This document shows positions 44,414-55,345 of a stretch of DNA of 64,000 bases, piece after piece. This DNA comes from Nelumbo lutea (lineage: Eukaryota; Streptophyta; Magnoliopsida; Proteales; Nelumbonaceae), in NCBI GenBank assembly GCA_022828595.1, contig JAKGHH010000002.1, positions 109,923,254-109,987,253 on the forward strand, given 5' to 3'. The position numbers were made by a program, and so were the translations under genes. The first letter of the stretch is position 1, and each line of letters starts with the position of its first letter. The notes below the pieces were generated by a model. That model saw only the letters and a list, made by a program, of their open reading frames with translations. It was not told where the DNA came from and searched no databases.

Positions 44414-44830
44414 GGGGCTGTTCGCAAATAATGCCAAGCCGATCAAACCGGCCCGATCCAATTTAATTTGGTTGGTTTTTCTTCACCACTGATCGATTTG
44501 GGGTTGTAAAGAGGGATAAACCGATAGTTTGGTTCGGTTTTAGTTCTCATGTGTGAAAACTGAAACTGAATTAAGTTAGTTTATGATTTCTTAGTCTTTC
44601 AATGTTAAATAAGAATTACTTTTGTCTTTAGGATTGTTTTCCCTTTTTGAGTAGGAAATTTTATACCAAATATAAGGCTATTTATAAATAATACCAAACC
44701 GACATCTTCATGTTTCGACCGGTTTTACTTAATGGCAAATCGGTTTCAATTTATTCTTTAAGTAACTCAACTAAGTCGGGTCGATTAAAAAAATCTATTA
44801 AACCGTCCCAACCCGACCTATGAACAGCCT
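44414..44830. repeat. Possible TIR element, GGCTGTTC ends
   Basis: GGGGCTGTTCGCAAATAATG at the left and CCTATGAACAGCCT at the right share an 8-bp inverted repeat. The inside is rich in AAACCGACC/GGTTCGG text. TTGATA lies on both sides but not at the exact ends. Confidence 0.4.
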
Positions 44831-44839
44831 TATTGATAG

Positions 44840-45370
44840 CACTTTACGTTCATATTGATGTTCTGTGAGAGGGAGAGGATCGTAGGGCAGAGGAAGGTTT
44901 CATTCTTAATTTGCAGATATTTTTAGTTGATTTTTTTTCCTGGAATTTCATTAGCTCTCCCTAATAAAACTGTTTGGTTATAATATAATTTCATTTGATT
45001 TGCTTTGTTAGAATACAAGTAGAACTCTCTCAATCCAAACTGAGCACCACCAATACAATACCTGTTTACAAAACATAGTGTAATGATACAAGAAAATAAA
45101 TAATGTATATTTATGTACCATAGAAATTGCATTTAATAAATATCAAATTCTATGCAAAATGTATGTCCTCGACGCTATAAAGTTTAATTAGCTGGGATCT
45201 CTTGCAATCAAAAATTCTATAGCATCTAACTGCACATTGGGAATATCTATCATACATACATCTATGTCATGTATGTCAAATTATGGGAAGATGTATTAAA
45301 TGTGCGGCAGGATTTTCAAGCTTCTAAAGTGTATGCAAAGTTTTTGTTTGCAGGGAATCGCATCGCGCAA
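44840..45370. repeat. Duplicated LRAT 5' flank, block B
   Basis: GGGAGAGGATCGTAGGGCAG and TAATTTGCAGATATTTTTAG (44868-44922) match 40210-40275. The GAATACAAGTAGAACTCTCT block, the CATTTAATAAATATCAAATT block and the hairpin (GCACATTGGGAATATC to GATGTATTAAATGTGC, 45232-45306) follow in the same order as at 40590-40900. No LRAT exon is attached. Confidence 0.75.
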
Positions 45371-45589
45371 TGCACAGACTCAACCCAACTAGTAAATACA
45401 CACAAGTTATGATTATCATTTAACAAAATAACACCCATGCCTCACTTTTTAATAAGCACTGATCCCATTTCATGAAACCAATCCACTGTCTAGAATGACC
45501 CAATAAATTTCTAACTGATTTCATATCATCGTACTTTGACATCTGGCTATATATGGTGAACTAGCGGAGGCCCATGCGATAAAATCAAA
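45371..45589. repeat. Second copy of the 44150-44345 block
   Basis: Described under 43863-44413; this copy has a few more substitutions and ends in GGTGAACTAGCGG. Confidence 0.55.
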
Positions 45590-46870
45590 GTAAAAGAGAT
45601 TTTGTTATTTGCCAAAGTTTTAATGCATCAACAGAAAATAATATTTTGTTACTATAATTAATAATTATACTAACAAATGCTTGATGTTTGCAAATGTTAC
45701 AAAAATTATTAATTTTATTAAATTAATAATTTTCAAAACTTACATAAATTATAGTTTTATAATTGACAAAATTAATAATTTTTGGTAAATTATTAATCTA
45801 CTGTTAAATTATTAATTTATCAGTATTAACCAATATTAATTTACTTAAATTAATTTTTGATAAATTACAAAAATTTTATAATTTAATTTTTTTAAAATTA
45901 ATTTTATAAAATCACCAAAACTAATTTACAAAGTTTAATTACCAAATTTACCACAAATAGTATATCTAAATAAATTATGAAATTAACCAAAAATAACTTA
46001 CCACAAATACCAAAATTCTCAAAATTAATTTCTCTAAATTAACAAATATTAATACTCTAAATTTAATTTTTTGTTAAATTATCAAAATTGTATTATATTA
46101 TTTTTTTCAAAATTAATAAAATAATATTTTTTCAAATTTACCAAATTTATTATTTCACAAATTAGGAAAAATAATAACTTTTGGTATATTGTTAATTTTA
46201 TAAAATTAAGCACAATTAATTTTTGTTATTATACCAAAACTTTATTATGTTCATTCTTGTTAAATGAATTTACAAGCATTCAAAAATTTAATTTATCAAA
46301 TTTATCAAAATTAATTTTAAAAAAAATAGTTTTGAAATTTACCAATAATTTTATTGTTTCATAATTACGAAATTTAATTAATACTTTTGGACAAATTATT
46401 GATTTAATATAGTTAAGCAAAAGTATTTTATTAAAATTATTTTTTGGTAAATTACCAAAATTTGATTAATTCACCAAATTTATCAAAAATAATTATGAAA
46501 GCTACTAAAAATAAATTAAACAAAACTAACTGCAGAAATTAGCAAAATTAATTTTCTAAAATTCACAAAATTAATTTTTGATAAAATATAAATTTTATTA
46601 CTAATTCTCTGTTAATTAGTAATAAATATAAATAGTAATCAGTCGATCAGTAAAGAGATATAAGTAGTAATTTTTTGTCAATTAATAATCAATCAAGTGA
46701 AATAGGTAGAAAATTTCGGTTAATTAATAACCAATATATTGATTAAGTGAAAAGTAATAAATATATATAGTAAATTGCCAAAATTAAGGTAATAAATTGT
46801 AAAAATTTACCAAACTGAAAGTAATACAAATAGTAACTTTTGATTAATTAAAGTAATAATTTTGAAGAAT
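45590..46870. repeat. Extremely AT-rich low-complexity tract (1.28 kb)
   Basis: Built almost only from AAATTAAT, TTTTGGTAAATTA and ACCAAAATTA words in changing order. No frame, no clear period. Similar tracts lie at 53540-54140 and, in part, 56570-57300. Confidence 0.75.
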
Positions 46871-47450
46871 GGATAGTCTATGTTACGATCTCATGTTGGA
46901 GTTACCCATATGTTCCCATGTATATATGCAGCCCATGCAACAGATGTGACGATCGTTTAAATATGCACAACCATAGAAAATGGGTCAATTCCTCTTCTTG
47001 GTCTTCTTGACATAATTCTCATATAGGGTCTGGGCGAATATATATGACGATCATTTAAATATTTCTTTGTGGGTAACCTTCCACGATTCTATCAAAGCCC
47101 ATAGAGCATAGACTATAGATAGAACAAAAAGTTTGGCCCACACGCAAAGATGTCGGGTTCTCTTGCTTTTTTTTTTTTTATCCACTATGTATGAGATGTG
47201 TGGTGTTTGATTATGTTTGGTAGGCATTTGTTGGCACTTGGCAGGAGATCCAAACTCCACACAATACATTGACTCTATTGACTTGTCTAAATGAAACCCA
47301 CCCAATTATTAACTGGTCGAACCCATTTATTTAGTTTTGGGTCGGTTAATCCAATGAGCATGGGCGTTAACAGATTGGGTGGGTTGGGTAATGGTTAATC
47401 ATCGAACCCATCAAGGAGTAGAGATCAGTCAATACTCAATACAGAGAAGT
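46871..47450. other. Intergenic, no gene seen
   Basis: Holds a partial copy of 'tggcccacacgc...tgtcgggctctcttg' text shared with 37600-37680 (near 47135-47165) and GGGTTGGGT text at 47330-47400. Confidence 0.45.
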
Positions 47451-47454
47451 GGAG

Positions 47455-47910
47455 AACCAGAAGAGGAAGGAATGAACTCTAGGGTTTAGCAGAGATCACT
47501 CGATCAATACAATAGTTTAGGCTGCCAGAGAACAAAGAGGGAAGAAGGAACTCTAGGTTTTAGCAAAGATCGATAGGCGATTCAGGCTACCAGAGAACGA
47601 AGAGGGAAGAATGAACTTTAGGGTTTAGAAGAGATGAATATGACGAGTCAGGCTGCCAGAGAATGAAGAGGGAAGAACGAACTCTAGGGTTTAGCAGGGA
47701 TGAATACGGCAGTTCAGGTTGCCGGAGAACAAAGAGGGAAGAATAAACTCTAGGGTTTAGCAGAGATCATTATGGTGATTCATGCTGCCACCTCAGGTAC
47801 TGTAACTCTCTTTGCAGCGATTCAAGCTACTAGAGAACGAAGAGGGAATAACGAACTCTAGGGTTTAGTAGAGATCAATACGACGATTCAGGCTTCCATC
47901 TGAGGTACTT
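47455..47910. repeat. Minisatellite, ~64-bp unit, about six copies
   Basis: Each unit carries CCAGAGAACGAAGAGGGAAG, AACTCTAGGGTTTAGCAGAG and a variable GATTCAGGCTG part. Units start near 47455, 47525, 47590, 47655, 47719 and 47829. The last interval contains a 45-bp extra piece with a CTGCCACCTCAGGTACTG segment, which is echoed at 47891-47915. Confidence 0.85.
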
Positions 47911-49015
47911 CAAGTACTCAAACTCTCTTTCTATCTCTTTCTCTGTATCTTTAGCCTTGTCTGCTACTCTACAACATTTTTGGGTTCCTTATTGTTAGGA
48001 TTTAGAAAATGGTTTTGAAGTTGATGTTTATAATTTGAGATACATGACATCATAGCACATTTAACTTTTTGAGCATGTTATTGCATGTTTTTTGTTGCAT
48101 TGCAAGAATTGGGGAATAATATCCTTAACCATAACCTACTTGTGGCAACTTTATATTCTGTGGATTCTAGTCCAGCTGCACAAGGCGGTTCTTGGGAAGA
48201 GGTACAACAGAAGTACCTATGTGATAGACTTACGCAACAGTCTACATATAGAAAAATATGTTATAAATGCAATGGATGGGACCTAACAATCAATTGGTTT
48301 TGTTAATTGCATTTTCTATGCTTGTAGATGATTGATTATATGATTGTAAACTTTTCATATTATCCTCACTTAAATGATGAAAGAAAAATTTGTGCATACT
48401 TGTTTATATTAAAGACATGGTGTAAAAGAATTATAAGGACTCAACTGAAACCATTTAATCAAACCACCTTTTAACTGCAGCATAAAATCCATTCAAAGCT
48501 TCTCTGTTTTCGGAGATTTTTTTTCTTGGTTTTGTGGATAAGTGGGACATCATCCTATGAGAGGACAAATGTGCAGAAGTTTGTCCATGATTACTGTCAT
48601 AGGATGATGTCATCAAATGGTTGGAATATGTTTAACTGACATGCTATTCCTAGAATGTCCATGATTACTGTCTAAGTGATCTAAACCAGCTGAGTTTGTT
48701 AAAGATAACTTGTTAGATGGTTAAAGTTAATTAAACAAAGTTTTAAAAAGGGTGCCTCTAAGATTCTTTTTTTTTTTTTTTTTTAAGTTAATTTGTTAGA
48801 TGGTTAAACAAAAAAGAACCTGATGTTGTTATAATAGGTGTCATGTACTCTTGTTGACTATTAACATTTTTTCCCACTTCTGATGTTCAAAATTTTGAAT
48901 TTTACACTGATACCATAAATAATGGTAAGAGAAACCTTTTGTTTTAGGTAATTCATTATTACAAGGCTATTTATACTGATGTTATAATAGGTGTCGTTCT
49001 AGTTAATTCATTATT
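47911..49015. other. Intergenic, no gene seen
   Basis: A 73-codon frame at 48085-48306 resembles nothing I know. CCATGATTACTGTC occurs at 48584 and 48658. The phrase ATTCATTATTACAAGG(C) occurs at 48951 and at the edge of the next LTR. Confidence 0.45.
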
Positions 49016-49020
49016 ACAAG

Positions 49021-49649
49021 TGGTGAGGGGTGATTTGGCCTGACCTACTCATATACGGACACGTGGAAGCGACCTGTTGATTGAATGTTGACTCATCACT
49101 TCCTGTTACTTCAGCAGGTCAAGTCACTACGGGTACCTCGGGCACCTCGGCTAGGACCGAGGTTTGAGCAGCTCGTGACAACCCGACCTGTCAATGTGAC
49201 ACGTAGCCATTTTCTAGAAGCGGGCCAGTTGTCTCTAAGCTCTTCGGGATCACACCGCACAACTGTGGGTCATATCCTTATCTCGCTCGGATCGGACGGA
49301 CTCGATAAGCCTTATCGACAAGTACGAAGTCCTCCTCCTGGTGCGGAACGGACTCCTAACAGTGCGGGCCAAAGATCTCGGGGGTGTTTCGTGAGACCTA
49401 TAGCAACTCACCTATTTAAGGGCATCAACCCCAACGTTACAATGTATGCATGATTTATTGTTCACTAGCCTACTTGCTATCAGACTTTCAGCTCGCACAC
49501 TAAAAGTACTAACTTAAGCATCGAGTGCCCACATTGAGTAAGCCACCCCAAATCCTCTGAGCTCTGTTTCTTTGCAGTTTGACCAGGCAACTAAGCAACC
49601 GACGACCGAACTTCCCTCTAATTAGGAGCATTTAAATTGCACACAATCA
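49021..49649 (+). mobile_element. Solo LTR, 629 bp, 5-bp target duplication
   Basis: Starts TGGTGAGGGG and ends CACAATCA. ACAAG flanks both sides (49016-49020 and 49650-49654). CCTATTTAAG at 49411 is a good TATA box in plus orientation. GC-rich, CpG-rich text contrasts with the flanks. No internal region is present, so it arose by recombination between two LTRs. The style is that of a Ty3/gypsy LTR. Confidence 0.85.
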
Positions 49650-49654
49650 ACAAG

Positions 49655-50537
49655 GCTGAAGTGTCTTACTTGTTTGGCATTAGCAGCTTTATCTTTTTAT
49701 GGAACTTCACTCTGGATATCCTTTTTGGTTAATCGCTCTACAGATTCTGAAGAATGGAAGTTGGGTTCTATTGGATGAATTTAATCTTGCTCCACAATCT
49801 GTTATAAAGATGTTTGGAGGTTGAAATAATAGGAACTCTGTATTTGTTACAGCTTTCTTAACAGTCTTAAGTTGATTAACTTAGTAGAGCTAGATATAGC
49901 CTTATATTTGTCTCTATGATGGGTTAGAAACTTCTCATAGCTTGGATATTGAGTTTTGATTCCCATCCTGGTCAATCAAACAAATATGTAAGTAATCCAT
50001 TTGCATTGGTTGGGAAAGGATAGAAGATCAAGACTATTGCTTTTTAGAAAACGGAGGGGTTGGATCTTCATACAGTGAACTCATGGCAAAAGGTAATTGC
50101 TTTTCTTAAGCAATTTGCATATTTGTATCATTTCCTATCAAAAGGAAAAAAAATCAATATACATATTTGTGTCCCGGGGCTAATATCAACACTTTTGGGT
50201 CGTGAGAAATTTCAATAACTGTTAATAGTTAGTATCAGAGCTAACCCATAGTTACTAAAGTTAATTAGCTTAGTTTAAATTCTTTGAGGATTCAAAACAT
50301 GTTGCTCTCCATGTTTTGATTCAAAATCAATTTTGTTTGTTGGATTGTAAATTCTTTAGAAAAGGTACATATTGTTTATGGTTCTTTTGGACTATGACTA
50401 CGATATCAGACAAGTCTGCAAGCCTGTTTTTTACCTCTTTTATTTGAAGTTTCTAATTGTGCATTTTAATTTGAAGCCATGTATGACTAATAGTGAGGAT
50501 TCATTTTACAGGGCAATTTTCTTTCAGCCAATAAATC
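49655..50537. other. Intergenic, no gene seen
   Basis: TAGTATCAGAGCTAACC at 50232-50248 looks like an initiator tRNA-Met primer site of a lost copia element, but no LTR precedes it. Confidence 0.4.
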
Positions 50538-50804
50538 ATGTCAGGGAAATCCATTATTAGGCCAGTGGGAGAACTCGAAGTTAGCTTTGGGTATCAATGC
50601 AATAGAAAAGAAAAGAAACTTGTTCAAGTTTACAATGGATATGAAATCTCCATTATTAGGCCAGAGGGTGAATTCAAAGTTAGCTTTGGCTATCAATGCA
50701 ATAGAAAAGAAAAGAAACTTGTTCAAGTTTACAATGGATATAAAATCCCATTTGAATCCAAGCTCCCAAGGGCAATTCAGGAATACACCCCAGAACTATT
50801 ATAA
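50538..50804 (+). CDS. Short hypothetical frame with two 33-residue repeats
   Basis: An 88-codon frame starts at ATG 50538 and consists of two copies of a 99-bp unit (50551-50649 and 50650-50748) plus a 19-residue tail. Each unit encodes SIIRPVGELEVSFGYQCNRK, then EKKLVQVYNGYEI. The copies differ at about seven bases, most of them changing the amino acid, so I see no sign of selection on the protein. The unit length being a multiple of three keeps the frame open by chance or by origin. A TAA lies in frame six bases before the ATG. I do not recognise the sequence. It may be a tandemly duplicated piece of non-coding DNA. Confidence 0.2.
   Translation: MSGKSIIRPVGELEVSFGYQCNRKEKKLVQVYNGYEISIIRPEGEFKVSFGYQCNRKEKKLVQVYNGYKIPFESKLPRAIQEYTPELL
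50551..50748. repeat. 99-bp tandem duplication
   Basis: Two adjacent units with about 93% identity, both starting CCATTATTAGGCCAG. The high similarity shows a fairly young event compared with the other repeats here. Confidence 0.95.
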
Positions 50805-51059
50805 TTTTCACAGTAATACTATTTTTTTCACATGTATAGAAAGAATAAAATGAAAGTTGCAATTTCTGTTTTTTCAAATTTTTATGTAAGTTCTATTTTT
50901 TTCACCAGAACAGAATCCTTGGTTGCCTCGCAACCAGGATACGGATCGAACACCTTCAACGCTCAACAATTTCTGTCTCAACCACCTTTGGTCAGCAACC
51001 AGCTCAGGCCCAGCTTCCTTCGACGCAGCAACACTGGTTCTCGTTCACCCACCTCCATC

Positions 51060-52845
51060 TCAGCACCCTGACCCCGCCGCACTGGACTCAGCAACTGATT
51101 CTGGCTCGATCACGTTCAACTCAGCAACAAGTCTTTCGACGTCAACCGAACGAACGTCACTACGTATTCCGATATCAGATTGGTAGCGAGCGACGCTGTA
51201 GAAAGAATACAGTACAAAAAGCTGGGCGTAGATGTTAATGCTTGTAAGCAGAACAGAAGCAACGGCGGCAGCAGGAGAGATGCGCATCTTCACGCTACAG
51301 AACTCGAGAAGCTCCTCGCCGACGGCATCTGCCAGTCCACTCTCGCCAAATAATCCCCGAGCAAGCTCCATGACTTTCTCCTCCATTTTGCTGCCGAAGA
51401 CGCTCTGCAGAAAGGCGAGGAGAGACTCCGCCAGTCCGCTCTGGAAACCCAAGAGGATCCGCAGAATTCCGTAAAAGACCTTGAGCTTTCCGCTCGAGGA
51501 AGCCCTTCAAAGCCCCGACCTGTCCGACCTCATGGGGCTTCTGCGAGATGCGACCCGTCGAGCAGTAGAGGGCGCGAAGTGCTCGCAGTTGTAACGAAGG
51601 AAATGGTACCTTCCGAAGCCGTTACACTCCAGGAGGTATTTGGCGCGGTGAAGAATCACGGCAGGAGGGCTGGATTTGGGAAGGCTACATGTTCCTGCTC
51701 GAACTCTGGAGAAGAAGAAGAGTCGTGAGACGTATTGTAAGCGGCAAAGTTCACCGCCGGAAAGAAAGCAATCGAGGCAACACTGGGTGACTCCCTCACG
51801 ACTGTGGCTGTCACATTTTGTGCATGGAATTCGAGCAACACTGGAGGCGTCGCTGAAGGAGCCGGAGAAATACGAGAAACTTCCTCCTGCTCCTGCTGGT
51901 AGTGGTGGTGGTGAGAAGTGAATAACTTGTTCGTAACCGATGTATATCCTGGTAAACTATAACAGAATAGGGACAAAATAAAGCTGCAAATAAAGAGTAA
52001 CTCCACTTGAACTTGATGGATTCCACAACACTTGAACACAACCTTGGACTTCACAAAGCTGATGATACAATCCGAATTGGGCAGAACCTTGTTGGAGGTT
52101 TTGATAGCCTTCCAATAAAGTGAATAATTTTGTTGGGGAGGGATTTGTGACTTCTGCACATTCCCTTTTATAGGCGATTGCCACAACGTCTCTCCTATGA
52201 AAAAGGAGATAAGAGCCGTTGCAAAAGATTTACTCACCAACACTTATCTTGTTCTTCCCCTTCGAATTGAGACAAGTGTCTCAATGATCATGGTTTTAAA
52301 CCACATGATCACTCAGCCCATTCTAAGCCAAACATCCTCTTGCTGACTTAGTCAAAAGCTGAAATGGATCCAACTTAGACCCAATAACCACCCTGTGAAC
52401 AAGTCAAAAACAGTTTACAGAAAACAGATTTATTTATTTTACTAGAAAATAAATAATAACATATAACAAAATTTATAATTGGTGTGTTGTATTGTGTTCA
52501 CAGAGATGATATCATTAAGCTACTCCATCAACGTGTGGCTTTTCACATGGCCAATGGATTCTCCTACACGTTGAGGATTCCAAATCGAGGGCCTATGGCC
52601 ACCCGTTCCAACATATCCCTAAAACGTTGGTTGGAAAGCAGATGCACATCATCAATCAAGAATCAAGAGAACCATAAACAGAGAGATAAAAGGATGGAAT
52701 TCAAATAAGACGGACCGTGGTGGGTGTAAATGTAAAGTGGGGGCCTCCAGCAGAATATGTGATCACCCTCCTTCAGCTCCCTGCGATCGATTCTGTTCAA
52801 AAATCTGCTTTTAATCGACTGCATTACTCCTTCGATCGTCTCCAT
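51060..52845 (-). pseudogene. LRAT/NC-domain pseudogene
   Basis: Exon 1 (52845 down to about 52716) reads METIEGVMQSIKSRFLNRID and RRELKEGDHIFCWRPPLYIY, like the intact gene. Exon 2 (51949 down) keeps the Cys-rich insert and the YNCEHFA active-site text. A 2-bp insertion near 51573 (GGGCGCGAAG against GGGCGAAG) then shifts the frame, and a TGA follows after 22 codons. A 14-bp loss near 51497 would return to the original frame, so the C-terminal part 51452-51066 is still open. The C-terminal repeat region is also cut short at 51062. The acceptor of the intron has lost one G beside the solo LTR. The product would be a truncated domain. Confidence 0.88.
51950..52613 (-). mobile_element. Solo LTR in the pseudogene intron, 664 bp
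   Basis: On the plus strand it starts TGGTAAACTATAAC and ends GTTCCAACA. TATCC flanks both sides (51945-51949 and 52614-52618). The intact gene has the same site undisturbed (TATATCCCTAGAACATTGG near 39743). A CTATAAAAGGG box on the minus strand near 52165 indicates minus orientation, starting TGTTGGAACGG. No internal region. Confidence 0.85.
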
Positions 52846-53100
52846 CTCTATCTCTGTGAAACACAGACACTCTATGTTCTATCAACTGTTGCTTACTCTC
52901 GACCTCGAGTGAGTAACTATGAATACTTATTCATGGAGGAGTAACTGTTGTAGAGAGAATAATTCCGGAAACTTCTTTGAGTTTAGACTCTTGGGAAACT
53001 GTAGAAAAAGTAATTGCTTGATTTTTACGGTTCGGATTGAAGTTGGGTACGAGGGGGAGGATCGTAGGGCAGAGGGAAGGGAAGGATTCCTTTTTAATCT

Positions 53101-54574
53101 ATATCTATTTTCTCCAATTTTTTACATTAATCTCTCTTTTTTTATGATTTTTTTTTTTTACTTTTCAATTACCGTTTATGAGTTGTTTGATAATGGCTAA
53201 TGCAAATTAATGTTTTATTACTTTTATCTTCAAAACAGTGTATGTATAATAAAATTTGACGGTCCATGTCAGCATTTTTTCCTTGAAGTTATTTATCTTT
53301 TTTGTATTTTTTTATTTTTTTTTATTTTAAAATATAAAAAATAATCATTTACTTTGATCATATCAATAAAACTGTACATTATTATAGAGACTTTTGGATT
53401 TTGTAAGACTTCATATATGTTATTATTACACTTACATTTAAAAAAGACATTTAAGAGAGAGAGAGAGAGAGAGGGAAGAGAGATGGGAGGGAGGGAGGGA
53501 GTACTAAAGGGAGTACTAATAATAATTACTATGTTTTAAATTTTATAATATTAATAATTACAATATTTATAATAATTAACAGTCTTTTTATTAAATAATA
53601 GTATTAACCGTATTTATTAAAAATAATGTATTTATTAATTAACAGTAATTTGAAAAATTATAGTATTTTTAATAATTATCCGTATTTATTTTAAAAACAT
53701 TATTAAATAATGTATTCATTAATTAATATAATGTAAGTTATAATTTATTAAAAAACAATATTAACAATTACAATATTTACTAATTATTAATAATTAAATA
53801 ATTACAATATTAACTATGCTTTTAATTAATACAGTATTATTAATTAATTAAAAATATTTATTGAAATACTGAATTTATTAATGAATAGTATTTTTAATTA
53901 ATATAGTACTTTTAATAATTACAACAGTTTTAATAATTACAGTGTTTTAATTAATTAACGTTATTTATTAAAAATAATGTATTTTTATTAACAGTATTTT
54001 TAATAATTACAGTATTAATAATTAATCATATTTTACAGTATTTTCAATCATTTCAGTATTATTTATTAATTAACAGTGTTTATGAAAATATTGTATTTAT
54101 TAAAATAATATTAATATTTTTATTAATTCATTAATTAATAGCTTTTTAAAGGGCAATTTTCTTAAACTACCCCTACTATTTAGCTAGTTGGCTAACTATA
54201 CCCCTACTGTTTAACTATTGTCTTAGAATACCCCCTAAGTTTTTTGACAATTAACCACCTCTACCCCTAACGTTAAGATCCGTTAATGTTTTGTCACAAT
54301 CTATACATATGTGACCCCATGTGACCTATAACTTTTTTTTTTCAAAACCCAATATTACCCTTTACTTTATACTTTAGAAGGTTATGAATTGACTCTAGCA
54401 TAGTGCAATGAACCCGAGCTTCCGATTACCTGAACTTTGGCATCACATACACCTTTCCACTATCTAGGAATAGAGCCGAGGTGGACTGCAGCAGTTATGC
54501 TTGCAGAAGTTGGAAATCTTAGATTTCACCATTAATTAAGTAATTAATTATAATTATCGTGGATTAATTACCAT
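53101..54574. other. Intergenic; GA run and AT-rich tract
   Basis: (GA)10 at 53454-53473 is followed by GGGAGGGAGGGA. 53540-54140 is an AT-rich low-complexity tract of TTTATTAATTAACAGTATT words. 54150-54360 has the GGGCAATTTTCTTAAACTACCCC text of a common plant dispersed repeat. No gene. Confidence 0.6.
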
Positions 54575-54840
54575 CATTTTTAAAACCGAGCCAAACCGGA
54601 CAGTCGGACCAAAAAAGTCGAGAATCGGTTACCTAACCGGTTCTATCTTACCCCAAAACCGCTTTGGCCAAAAACCATTGTTTCGGTCAACAAAATGCTG
54701 ACTCGGGTGGTCGAACCGTTGAATCGTTCGACCCAAGAATGGTTTGGGCTTTTTTTTTATTTTTTATTAGAGTGGGCCTTCCCTTTGGATCGAACAGTTG
54801 AACTGTTCGACCCAGGAACCAAACACTAGAATAGTTCCCA
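54575..54840. repeat. MITE copy, GGTTTTNAAAACCGG family
   Basis: TTTTTAAAACCGAGCCAAAC begins it; GACCCAGGAACC and a degraded end close it. Internal landmarks TTACCCCAAAACCG, GTCGAACCGTTGAATCGTTC and GTGGGCC are shared with copies at 58365 and 59650. Confidence 0.6.
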
Positions 54841-55345
54841 ACTAGCTACCACTGGGTGGTTTTTACCTCGATTGAGTTAGCATAGTTTAACCATTGACCT
54901 AGGTTAGTTTTACCGTCTCTTTGGCTTAGCAAGGGAGTTTGCTAGTTGAGGTGATGAAATGTGCTTTTTGTTGAAGATTCCCATAGACAGTGCCATTTTC
55001 TTGAGGTTAAAATCGGCCATAGGAGAGAAAATGGAAATTCGTTGGAGTAGGGTGTTACTTTATCTTAGAGTGCCACCTTGGCTCAGCACCTCATCACCTC
55101 GGCTGCTAAGGCAAACTTGCACCCAAAAGAGACGTTAGAGGCCCCGAGTGATATCCCAGGGGCATGGACTCCAATGATTAAGTTAGTAACACCAAAAGGA
55201 AGAGAAAGTGAGCCAAAGAGCTTAGTGAGTAGAGTTGGTGAGCTCGTAAGGGGAGCTGGAGAGCTCCATGTGATGAGCTAAAGAGCTCATAGGGAGAGAT
55301 GGAGGGCTCCATGTGATGAGTTGAAGAGCTCGTATGGAGAGCTGG

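Larger units (their letters stand above)
50918..53100 (-). repeat. Segmental duplication unit containing the LRAT pseudogene
   Basis: Counterpart of 38669-40260. It is longer because of the 664-bp solo LTR at 51950-52613, and it has lost several short segments. Confidence 0.85.

Noticed and set aside
47455..47910. CRISPR-like array
   Set aside because: The units are contiguous 64-bp tandem copies without unique spacers, and the DNA is plant nuclear.
50232..50248. TAGTATCAGAGCTAACC, like a copia primer-binding site
   Set aside because: No LTR lies directly upstream and no gag follows, so a chance or isolated relic match is more likely.
51656..52243. Minus-strand frame of 195 codons
   Set aside because: It joins an out-of-frame reading of the LRAT pseudogene exon to part of the solo LTR, and does not represent a gene.
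55078..55281. 67-codon frame in the LTR-like repeat
   Set aside because: Copy 1 of the same repeat (34677-34865) has a different frame open and neither is conserved.
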